23,946 bases of DNA. Source: Firmicutes bacterium UBA3936 (lineage in GTDB: Bacteria; Bacillota; Dethiobacteria; Dethiobacterales; Dethiobacteraceae). The notes beneath the pieces were generated by a model. The model had not been told where the DNA came from. It did no database searches and worked only from the letters and a program-made list of their open reading frames with translations. The translations under genes were made by a program, and so were the position numbers. The stretch spans positions 1 through 23,946 of the forward strand of contig DGEC01000085.1 in the NCBI GenBank assembly GCA_002385745.1. Reading direction: 5' to 3'. Shown one piece after another: positions 15,125 to 21,820 of this stretch (its first letter is position 1; every line of letters begins with the position of its first letter).

Positions 15125-15857
15125 AAAGCCCTCCATTAACATTCAGGGTATGCCCGTTAATGTATGAAGCTTCGTCTGAAGCAAGGAATACCACAGCTGC
15201 GGCAACTTCCTCCGGCTGACCGGCCCTTTTCAGGGGGATACGGGCAAGCAGTTGATCTTTAATCTTCGGCGGAATTGTTTCCGTCATTTCCGTCAACATA
15301 AAGCCGGGAGCCACTGCATTGACTGTTATTCCCTTGCGCCCCAATTCTTTGCATAAAGTTTTTGTTAAACCGATAATTCCGGCCTTGGCGGCAGAATAGT
15401 TGCTCTGTCCGAAATTTCCTTCCTGTGCAGCTATGGAAGTAATATTAATAATCCGCCCGTAATTGCGCGGGATCATTACCTTAATTACTTCCTGGATACA
15501 GATAAACATCGATTTTAAATTGTTGTCTAATACCGCATCCCAATCTTCGTCCGTCATTTTGGTAATTTGCGCGTCCCTTGTTATACCGGCGTTGTTAACC
15601 CAAATATCAATTACACCAAACTTTTCGACGGTCTCATTAATTAACCCCGCTACATCATCTCGTCTGGAAACATTGCATTTCAGGGCCAACGCCGTACCCC
15701 CGGCGGCTTCTATTTCATCTTTAACCGCAACACACCCTTCGTAATGCAGGTCACAGACAACAACTTTTGCCCCCTCAGCCGCCATTTTCATTGCCATGGC
15801 TTTGCCGAGTCCGCGAGCCGATCCTGTTACAACTGCAACTTTGTCTTTTAGTCTCAT
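15117..15857 (-). CDS. Short-chain dehydrogenase/reductase (FabG-like)
   Basis: A 246-residue NAD(P)-dependent oxidoreductase. The cofactor motif TGSARGLG is at 11-18, NNAG at 88-91, and the catalytic set is Asn113, Ser141, Tyr154, Lys158 (YSAAK). The end block NGHTLNVNGG is typical of 3-oxoacyl-ACP reductases. Asp36 ends the second strand (VVVCDL), which usually favours NAD(H) over the NADPH used by fatty-acid synthesis FabG. A catabolic 3-hydroxyacyl or alcohol dehydrogenase is therefore as likely as FabG. Start ATG has GGAGGG upstream. It is coupled to the activase by an 8-nt overlap, away from other fatty-acid synthesis genes. Confidence 0.9.
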   Translation of the reverse strand: MRLKDKVAVVTGSARGLGKAMAMKMAAEGAKVVVCDLHYEGCVAVKDEIEAAGGTALALKCNVSRRDDVAGLINETVEKFGVIDIWVNNAGITRDAQITKMTDEDWDAVLDNNLKSMFICIQEVIKVMIPRNYGRIINITSIAAQEGNFGQSNYSAAKAGIIGLTKTLCKELGRKGITVNAVAPGFMLTEMTETIPPKIKDQLLARIPLKRAGQPEEVAAAVVFLASDEASYINGHTLNVNGGLYV

Positions 15858-15963
15858 TTGGCTTCCCTCCTTGTTAAAAATAATACTTTAAGATCTGCTG
15901 ATATCCTTTTTTGTCTACTTGTGCATTAGTAATAAAATGCATTGCCTTATGCGGCAAAAACAT

Positions 15964-16000
15964 AACCCTTATGGGTGCGCAACCCACACCCATAAGGGTT
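15964..16000 (-). terminator. Terminator of transporter 2 operon
   Basis: A perfect 14-bp stem (AACCCTTATGGGTG with its complement) has a 9-nt loop, followed on the minus strand by ATGTTTTT. It lies 35 nt after the last transporter 2 stop. Each arm is itself nearly self-complementary (ACCC TTAT GGGT), so alternative folds are possible. Confidence 0.85.
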
Positions 16001-16034
16001 GCTTTCGTCACCGTATTATCCGCTGCAATTTCTT

Positions 16035-17027
16035 TTATATCCGCAGACAGGCAACCCAGTGATCTTCAGAGCATTCCCGCAAAGGCGGCACTGTTTTACT
16101 GCATTCAGGAGTAGCAATGGGACAGCGCTGGTGCAGTGCGCAGCCATTCGGCGGGAACAGGGGGCTTGGCACTTCCCCTTCCAGGATAATACGCTCACGG
16201 TTTTCTTCCACTTCCGGGTCGGGCACCGGGACAGCGGACAATAACGCCTGGGTATAGGGATGAAGCGGGTTGTTGTACAGTTCCCTCGGTGTTGTCAGTT
16301 CAACAATCCGCCCAAGATACATAACGGCAATCCGGTCGCTGATGTGCTTGACAACTGATAAATCATGGGCAATGAAAATATACGTCAGCCGTTTTTCTCC
16401 TTCAGATTTCAGATCCATCAGCAAATTTATGATTTGCGCCTGGATGGACACATCCAGGGCTGAAACGGGTTCATCACAAATTATTACATCCGGATCTGCC
16501 GCCAAAGCGCGGGCAATACCGATCCTTTGTCTCTGACCGCCGCTAAATTCATGGGGATAACGGGTAGTCAGCTCAGGATTAAGCCCAACAATTTCAAATA
16601 GATGTTTTACTTTCTCCTTGTATTCATCCCTCGACTTGACCAAACGGTGAACAACCATCGGCTCACCGACAATGCTGCCTGCATTCTGGCGCGGGTCAAG
16701 CGAGCTGTAAGGATCCTGGAAAATCATCGATATATTGCGCCGCAGGGGCTTTAATTCTTTTTCAGGCACGTCAGCAATATTTTTGCCTTTAAAATATATT
16801 TCCCCTGAAGTCGGCTGGTACAGGCGGCTGATACAGCGCCCGACTGTAGTTTTGCCGCAGCCGCTCTCACCGACCAGGCCAAGAGTTTCCCCTCTTTTTA
16901 GCGCAAAGGATATTCCGTCCACTGCTTTTACCATGCCTACTACTTTCCTGAACAGCCCCCGAGTAATAGGAAAATGCATCTTTAAATCTTTAACTTCTAA
17001 AACAACATCATTTTTAGACTGTGGCAT
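16035..17027 (-). CDS. Oligopeptide ABC transporter ATP-binding protein (DppF/OppF type), transporter 2
   Basis: A 331-residue ATPase. Walker A GESGCGKT at 53-60, Q-loop FQDPYSSLDP, signature FSGGQ at 161-165, Walker B IICDE near 182-186 and the switch FIAHDL are intact. The C-terminal domain has the four-cysteine pattern (GCALHQRC, ECSK) and one more cysteine. I placed the start at ATG 17025-17027, with GGAGGTGG just upstream, rather than the longer frame to 17051. It overlaps the DppD-type gene by 14 nt. Last gene of the operon. Confidence 0.95.
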   Translation of the reverse strand: MPQSKNDVVLEVKDLKMHFPITRGLFRKVVGMVKAVDGISFALKRGETLGLVGESGCGKTTVGRCISRLYQPTSGEIYFKGKNIADVPEKELKPLRRNISMIFQDPYSSLDPRQNAGSIVGEPMVVHRLVKSRDEYKEKVKHLFEIVGLNPELTTRYPHEFSGGQRQRIGIARALAADPDVIICDEPVSALDVSIQAQIINLLMDLKSEGEKRLTYIFIAHDLSVVKHISDRIAVMYLGRIVELTTPRELYNNPLHPYTQALLSAVPVPDPEVEENRERIILEGEVPSPLFPPNGCALHQRCPIATPECSKTVPPLRECSEDHWVACLRI

Positions 17028-18012
17028 AGTCCACCTCCGGTATGTCGACATAACAGCGAATTTTATGCCCTTCTCCCGGTACTGACCTTAATTCAGGCAT
17101 TGGTGACGTGCTGCATTTTTCCGTCTTGTACGGGCACCGCGGCAGAAAAGCACACTGATCCGGTAAATCAGTCAGTCTGGGAGGCAGTCCCTCGATAGGA
17201 ATCAGCCTTTCTCCTTCAACATCCAGACGCGGCACACTTCTGAGCAAGCCCTTTGTATACGGGTGGCGCGGTCTCTTGAATATTTCCTTGCAGGTTCCTT
17301 CCTCCACAATTCTTCCTGCATACATAATATAGATGCGCTGGGCATAGCGGGCAACGACGCCCAGGTTGTGGGTAACCAGGATTAATGAACTGTTGAATTT
17401 GTGAACCATATCTACCATTAACTCAAGCAGCTGGGCTTGTGTCGTCACATCCAAAGATGTGGTTGGCTCATCTGCGATCAGAATCTTAGGGTTGCAAGCC
17501 AGCGCCATGGCAATCATAACCCTTTGCCTCATGCCGCCGCTAAACTGGTGGGGATAATCGTCAATACGATCTTCGGGGCTGGGGATTCCTACCATGCCAA
17601 GCAGTTCAATAGCTCGTTTACGGGCTTCCTCTTTGCTCATTTTTAAGTGAAGGATTAAACTTTCTGCCAATTGATAACCCAAGGTTAGAACGGGATTAAG
17701 GGAAGTCATCGGCTCCTGGAATATCATGGCAATCTTTCCGCCGCGGATGGAACGCATCTCCGGCCCGTGCTGTTTATATTTCAGCAAATCCTTGCCTTCA
17801 AACCATACCTCACCCCCGACAATTTTGCCGGGTCTGTTGATCAACTGCATAATTGACAACTGGGTTACGGATTTGCCGCAGCCGCTTTCACCCACAATAC
17901 CGATGATTTCCTTTTCGTCAAGATAGAAAGAAACCCCGTCTACTGCCTTTACTATGCCGTCGAATGTCTTAAACTGGGTTCTTAAGTTTTTAACTTCCAA
18001 TAATCTTCCCAT
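17014..18012 (-). CDS. Oligopeptide ABC transporter ATP-binding protein (DppD/OppD type), transporter 2
   Basis: A 332-residue ATPase with Walker A GESGCGKS at 41-48, Q-loop FQEPMTSLNP, signature FSGGM at 157-161, Walker B ILIADE at 177-182 and the switch LVTHNL. The switch has Asn where most have Asp (HNL rather than HDL), which is tolerated in the OppD branch. A four-cysteine C-terminal domain is present (QCAFLPRC, KCST, RCY). Start ATG 18010-18012 has GGGAG upstream; a 41-nt gap separates it from the permease gene, longer than other joints in this operon. Confidence 0.95.
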   Translation of the reverse strand: MGRLLEVKNLRTQFKTFDGIVKAVDGVSFYLDEKEIIGIVGESGCGKSVTQLSIMQLINRPGKIVGGEVWFEGKDLLKYKQHGPEMRSIRGGKIAMIFQEPMTSLNPVLTLGYQLAESLILHLKMSKEEARKRAIELLGMVGIPSPEDRIDDYPHQFSGGMRQRVMIAMALACNPKILIADEPTTSLDVTTQAQLLELMVDMVHKFNSSLILVTHNLGVVARYAQRIYIMYAGRIVEEGTCKEIFKRPRHPYTKGLLRSVPRLDVEGERLIPIEGLPPRLTDLPDQCAFLPRCPYKTEKCSTSPMPELRSVPGEGHKIRCYVDIPEVDYATV

Positions 18013-18053
18013 ATTATACTCCCTCGTCCAATTCTTTGATAGCGTCCTGTAGA

Positions 18054-18956
18054 CTACAGTACGCCTCTTAGTCTCGGGTCTAAGGCATCACGCAAACCGT
18101 CTCCAAGGATATTGAAGGAGAAAACAACCAGCATAACGCATAGACCCGGAGCAAAGGCTAACATCGGATGTGTGCTCAAATATGAGTAACCGGAAGCAAC
18201 CAGACCGCCCCAGGTTACCTCTTCATGCGAAAGCCCGATGCCAAGGAAGCTAAGGCCGGCTTCGGCCAAAATGATACCACCAAGGGCAGTACTGATCATA
18301 ATAATCATCGGCTGGAAAGAGTTCGGTAAAATATGCAAAAACAATGTGCGTAGGTTGCTGGAACCAATTGCTTTTTGGGCCAGGATATAGTCATTTTCCT
18401 TAACGGCAAGCGTCATACCGCACATAAGCCTGGTATAGCCGGGCAGGTTGGCCACTGTCAGGGCTATAATGACATTCTGCATACCGTTGCCCAATACTCC
18501 CGCTAAAAGCAGAGCGAGAACAATCATTGGGAATCCCATTAACGCGTCCATAAAACGCATGATAATGGTATTTACAACACCGCCCATATAACCTGCCAGC
18601 ATTCCAAGCGTACTGCCCAGTATGGCAGAAGCAAGGCAGGTTGCGATACCGACAATCAGCGAGGTGCGTGCACCCCAGATAATACGGCTAAGAGTGTCCT
18701 TTCCCAGTAAGTCGGTACCCAGCCAGTGTTTCCTGTTAGGCTGCTGCAAGGAATCTGCAAAATTCTTTTCATTGGGATCATATGGCGACAGCCAAGGGGC
18801 AAAAATTGCCGTAATAACAGTCAATGCAATAATAATCAAGGCAAAGACAACAACTTTTCTCTGCGTCAGAGTTCTCACAAACCTCTGCCATTCGCTAACA
18901 GTCGCTCGGGACTGGGACTGAACAATCTGATCAATATTGGCTATGGTATCTGCCAT
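18054..18956 (-). CDS. Oligopeptide ABC transporter permease (DppC type), transporter 2
   Basis: A 300-residue inner-membrane permease. A cytoplasmic N-terminal extension (about 1-33) precedes the first helix. The motif GTDLLGKD is at 80-87, the EAA loop (ILAQKAIGSSNLRTLFLHILPN) is at about 191-212, and the end signature GDGLRDALDPRLRG is present. The EAA loop lacks the usual EAA letters but keeps the G and helix pattern. ATG 18954-18956 has GGAGG 8 nt upstream and lies 11 nt from the DppB-type stop. Confidence 0.95.
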   Translation of the reverse strand: MADTIANIDQIVQSQSRATVSEWQRFVRTLTQRKVVVFALIIIALTVITAIFAPWLSPYDPNEKNFADSLQQPNRKHWLGTDLLGKDTLSRIIWGARTSLIVGIATCLASAILGSTLGMLAGYMGGVVNTIIMRFMDALMGFPMIVLALLLAGVLGNGMQNVIIALTVANLPGYTRLMCGMTLAVKENDYILAQKAIGSSNLRTLFLHILPNSFQPMIIMISTALGGIILAEAGLSFLGIGLSHEEVTWGGLVASGYSYLSTHPMLAFAPGLCVMLVVFSFNILGDGLRDALDPRLRGVL

Positions 18957-18967
18957 GCTTCCACCTC

Positions 18968-19930
18968 CTAGTCATACCGAATTCTCGGGTCAAACCAGCC
19001 GTATGAAATATCGACTATCAGGTTGGACAGAATAATCATTACCGCCATTAAAAAGGTATTCGCCTGCATGATAACATAATCCTGCTGGAAAATACCTTGT
19101 ACTAAAAAGCGGCCCATACCAGGAATGGCAAAAACATTCTCCACCAGTACAGATCCGCCAAAGATACCGCCAATACTCATGCCAAGCAATGTGACAATGG
19201 GAATTAAACTGTTTTTCAAAATATGCTTCATAACAACCGCTTTTTCGGTAAGGCCTTTTGCCCAGGCAGTACGGATATAATCCTGTCCCGCAACTTCCAG
19301 ATAGCTGGAGCGCATTTGCCTGGCCATACCGGCAATGCCGGGCAGCACCATGCAGATAACGGGCATAATTATCTGCCTGAGGCTGTACCAGAAATCTTCA
19401 AAAGGTGAAGTATACCCGCCTATTGGCAGTATCCGAAGTTTCAACCCGAATGCAAAAATAAGCAGGTAACCCAGCCAGAAAACAGGTATGGCAATGCCAA
19501 TATAGGAAATAACAACAATAATATTGTCAATCCACGTTGCCCGCCGCATACCTGCCAAAAGACCGGCAGTGGTACCTACAGTAAGGCTTAAGAGGAAACC
19601 GATTATCCCAAGATAAAGTGTAACGGGCAGACGCTCTTTAATCAGTTTGGCGACATCCTGCCTGTAATAAATCGACTCCCCCAGATCCCCGCGCAGCATA
19701 TTGGAAATCCAGTCAACATACTGCACAATAACCGGCTTATCAAGCCCAAACCGTCGCCGCAACGCATCAAGCTGGGCTTTAGTAAAGGAAAAGCCTGATT
19801 CCTGTGTTCTGGACACAAAAAGCGTTAATGGATCGCCGGGTACCATTCTTATTGCAAAAAAGACAATTAGTGAAACGAGGATAAGTATTACTATACCCCA
19901 TAATAGTCTGCGCACAATGTAATTTGCCAT
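18968..19930 (-). CDS. Oligopeptide ABC transporter permease (DppB type), transporter 2
   Basis: A 320-residue inner-membrane permease. It has a first helix at about 9-29, the MVPGDP segment, FGLDKP, and an EAA loop (YIRTAWAKGLTEKAVVMKHILKN) at about 218-240. The end block DISYGWFDPRIRYD is a DppB signature. Start ATG 19928-19930 follows AGGGGG by 6 nt. It is the first gene of its operon; no solute-binding gene lies before it, unlike transporter 1. Confidence 0.95.
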   Translation of the reverse strand: MANYIVRRLLWGIVILILVSLIVFFAIRMVPGDPLTLFVSRTQESGFSFTKAQLDALRRRFGLDKPVIVQYVDWISNMLRGDLGESIYYRQDVAKLIKERLPVTLYLGIIGFLLSLTVGTTAGLLAGMRRATWIDNIIVVISYIGIAIPVFWLGYLLIFAFGLKLRILPIGGYTSPFEDFWYSLRQIIMPVICMVLPGIAGMARQMRSSYLEVAGQDYIRTAWAKGLTEKAVVMKHILKNSLIPIVTLLGMSIGGIFGGSVLVENVFAIPGMGRFLVQGIFQQDYVIMQANTFLMAVMIILSNLIVDISYGWFDPRIRYD

Positions 19931-20501
19931 TTCAGGCCCCCTAACACTAGTTATTCTTCAAGAAATTCAGCAGGTATTTCCTGTTATGAATACTGCTATG
20001 CCGGAGGCTCTATTTTCTGCTGCGATTGTTTTCACAATTTTTTACTACCAGGCTCCTATACGGTGATCACCTCTTTACCGGCAGTCTAAAATATGAACAT
20101 TTACTGCAGCATTCCTCCTTCCCAAGAATTCTAAAATATGATTTTGCATAGCTGTGTGCTGCATTTTGTGGAGATAATAGAAAATATTCTCAATAATCTA
20201 TTTAAAAAATATATTTTATCGCAGTCGTGGAAATCACTTCTTGACAAAACTTCATATTTCCTGGTATTTAATGGATTTTTGCTACTAGCAATTCAATTCA
20301 GAATTGTCTAAGCTATTCTCTTTTGATAAGCAAATTCCTTCACACTTTTACTCCATTTCTCATTTTTTTGACTCATTTTTGCAGCTTGTTTATGTTTATT
20401 AATTCTCGTCGAATAGTGATAATCCTTTATTTTTTTCCCGTTAAATCTTCCCTCCGCTGGCTGTTGAACAGGCAAAGGCAATTTTGCGCTATAAAAGCAA
20501 A
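19931..20501. other. About 570 bp without a gene: transporter 2 leader and AT-rich spacer
   Basis: I find no credible protein here and no remnant of a binding-protein gene. It holds a 12-bp direct repeat, one copy of the 16-bp shared motif, the palindrome GGTGATCACC (20062-20071), and GCCGG/CCGGC arms that could enclose a roughly 75-94-nt folded leader (about 20085-19992 on the minus strand). A rightward TTGACA (20241) with a poor -10 and an inverted repeat CAATTC/GAATTG (about 20289-20306) are also present. The transporter 2 promoter must lie here but could not be fixed. Confidence 0.6.
20085..20141 (-). repeat. 12-bp direct repeat in the transporter 2 upstream region
   Basis: TCTAAAATATGA occurs at 20085-20096 and again at 20130-20141 (minus strand TCATATTTTAGA), 45 bp apart. 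The downstream copy is part of the 16-bp motif (20087-20102) also found at 12782-12797. Confidence 0.7.
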
Positions 20502-20532
20502 AAAGCGGAAAGTAGTATGTACCTTCCGCTTT
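20502..20532 (-). terminator. Terminator of the SASP gene
   Basis: AAAGCGGAA/TTCCGCTTT is a 9-bp stem with a 13-nt loop, followed on the minus strand by TTTTTTGCTTTT. It lies 10 nt after the SASP stop. Confidence 0.88.
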
Positions 20533-20541
20533 CTATATCGG

Positions 20542-20787
20542 TTATACCTGGTTATTAGCGCCTCCACCAAGGCCGGCCATCTGTGATTCGGCCTGAGCAA
20601 TCATCTTCCGGACCATCAAGCCGCCTACATAGCCGTTCTGACGGGAAGTCAGGTTGCCTTTGTCACCGCTATAGTCGAGGCCTAATTCATTGGCAATTTC
20701 ATACTTAAAATTCTCCAGGGCCTGTTCCGCACCACTGACCAAAATCCTATTGCGCCCTGTTTGATTGACTTTATTGTTAGCTGCCAC
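20542..20787 (-). CDS. Alpha/beta-type small acid-soluble spore protein
   Basis: Coats and protects DNA in the dormant spore and is degraded at germination. The 81-residue product has the germination-protease site EIANE at 30-34 and the conserved DNA-binding block LTSRQNGYVGGLMVRKMI near 46-63. I chose GTG 20785-20787: GGAGG lies 8 nt upstream and the product then begins MAANNKVNQ. The in-frame GTG at 20794-20796 overlaps the ribosome site. Monocistronic, with a sigma-G-like promoter and a strong terminator. This gene is the clearest sign that the organism sporulates. Confidence 0.96.
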   Translation of the reverse strand: MAANNKVNQTGRNRILVSGAEQALENFKYEIANELGLDYSGDKGNLTSRQNGYVGGLMVRKMIAQAESQMAGLGGGANNQV

Positions 20788-20816
20788 AATATTCACCTCC
20801 TTTTTTCTTGTGCTTT

Positions 20817-20845
20817 TATTATCTCACCGGCGGATGCGAATATAC
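20817..20845 (-). promoter_or_regulatory. Sigma-G-like promoter of the SASP gene
   Basis: On the minus strand GTATA (20841-20845) and GATAATA (20817-20823) are 17 bp apart. These fit the forespore sigma-G pattern GNATA / CATNNTA with one mismatch in the -10. Confidence 0.6.
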
Positions 20846-20885
20846 TAGAATTTTTCTCCTGAAAATAAATAAGATATCTCCAATA

Positions 20886-20921
20886 GATAAAAAAAATACC
20901 TGGATTATGTTTCCAGGTATT
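20886..20921 (-). terminator. Terminator of the asp23-fakA-degV operon
   Basis: AATACCTGGA/TCCAGGTATT is a 10-bp stem with a 7-nt loop, followed on the minus strand by a run of T. It lies 29 nt after the degV stop. Confidence 0.9.
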
Positions 20922-20949
20922 ATTTTCTGTTTTTTTCAGCTTTTTTTGC

Positions 20950-21792
20950 TTATTCAGGCAGCACTCCGACGGCTAAAACCCCGGGACCGGTATGAGTACC
21001 TATAACAGCGCCGATTGAGGAAATAAATATTTCCGAAAATTTGTAGCGGTTTTCCAGCTTCTCTTTAAGAAGCAAAGCCCTGTTCAATTCACTGCCATGC
21101 AGCACCACTGCCTTGCCGCGTACTTCCTCGCCTAATTCTTCACCGATAATATCGATCAGGCGTTCCTGAGCTTTGGCCTTTCCCCTGACTTTTTCCTTGG
21201 GAGCCACTACACCGTCACTTAAAGTCAAAAGCGGCTTGACATTCAACAGTCCTCCCACCAGAGCGGCCGCCTTGCCTATCCGCCCGTTGCGCTGCAGGTA
21301 TTCCAGGGTATCAACGGCAAAATAGACCTTTACTTTAGCCATATTATCCTTTAATTGCAGAATAATGTCTTCCTTTGCCAGGCCTGCTTTGGCCGCGCGG
21401 GCGGCTTCAATGACAACTATCCCCAGAGCCATGCTGGCAAGACCGGAATCAATAACCTCAATATCCAGGTGTTTAAGCTCTGATTTCGCAATTACGGCCG
21501 ACTGGTATGTACCGCTTAATTTGGCTGAAAGATGAACGGAAATCAACTGATCGCTTTCAGCGGCAATTTCCCGGTAAATCTTCACAAAATCAGCGGGAGA
21601 AGGCTGGGAAGTATGAGGCATTACTCCGCTTCCCGCCAGTTTTTCAAAAAAATTATCGGAATCAAGGTCTATCCAATCCAGGAATTCCTCTTCGCCAAAA
21701 TGGACTTTTAAGGGCACCACGGAAATGTTGAGTTCCTCTGCCAGTCCCGGAGGCAAGTCGGCTGTACTGTCAGTAACAATCTTAACAGTCAA
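20950..21792 (-). CDS. fakB: DegV-family fatty-acid-binding protein (FakB)
   Basis: Binds a fatty acid and presents its carboxyl group to FakA for phosphorylation. The 280-residue product opens with KIVTDSTADLP (ligand-site residues at 7-9), then TSQPSPADF (61-69), HLSAKLSGTYQSA (88-100), and GTHTGPGVLAVG (265-276) with His267 near the carboxylate. DegV domain over full length. The start appears to be TTG 21790-21792 with AAGGA about 10 nt upstream. It lies 28 nt after fakA, its kinase partner, and ends with a strong terminator, so it is last in asp23-fakA-fakB. Confidence 0.93.
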   Translation of the reverse strand: MTVKIVTDSTADLPPGLAEELNISVVPLKVHFGEEEFLDWIDLDSDNFFEKLAGSGVMPHTSQPSPADFVKIYREIAAESDQLISVHLSAKLSGTYQSAVIAKSELKHLDIEVIDSGLASMALGIVVIEAARAAKAGLAKEDIILQLKDNMAKVKVYFAVDTLEYLQRNGRIGKAAALVGGLLNVKPLLTLSDGVVAPKEKVRGKAKAQERLIDIIGEELGEEVRGKAVVLHGSELNRALLLKEKLENRYKFSEIFISSIGAVIGTHTGPGVLAVGVLPE

Positions 21793-21820
21793 GTAGTCAC
21801 ATCCTTTCTGATGCTCCGCT

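Noticed and set aside
18047..18059. CTGTAGACTACAG palindrome at the end of the transporter 2 DppC-type gene
   Set aside because: It lies across the stop codon, is short, would make only a 4-bp RNA stem, and has no T tail; probably chance.
19931..20100. T-box or known metabolite riboswitch before transporter 2
   Set aside because: The T-box antiterminator sequence and the core motifs of SAM, TPP, lysine and glycine riboswitches were not found; left as an unassigned possible fold.
20241..20270. Rightward promoter TTGACA ... TATTTA
   Set aside because: The -10 matches only 3 of 6 at an 18-bp spacing, and no gene or clear RNA follows on that strand.
20323..20586. Plus-strand open frame of 87 codons in the gene-free region
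   Set aside because: Very T-rich, no ribosome site, and it runs through the SASP terminator into the SASP coding region.
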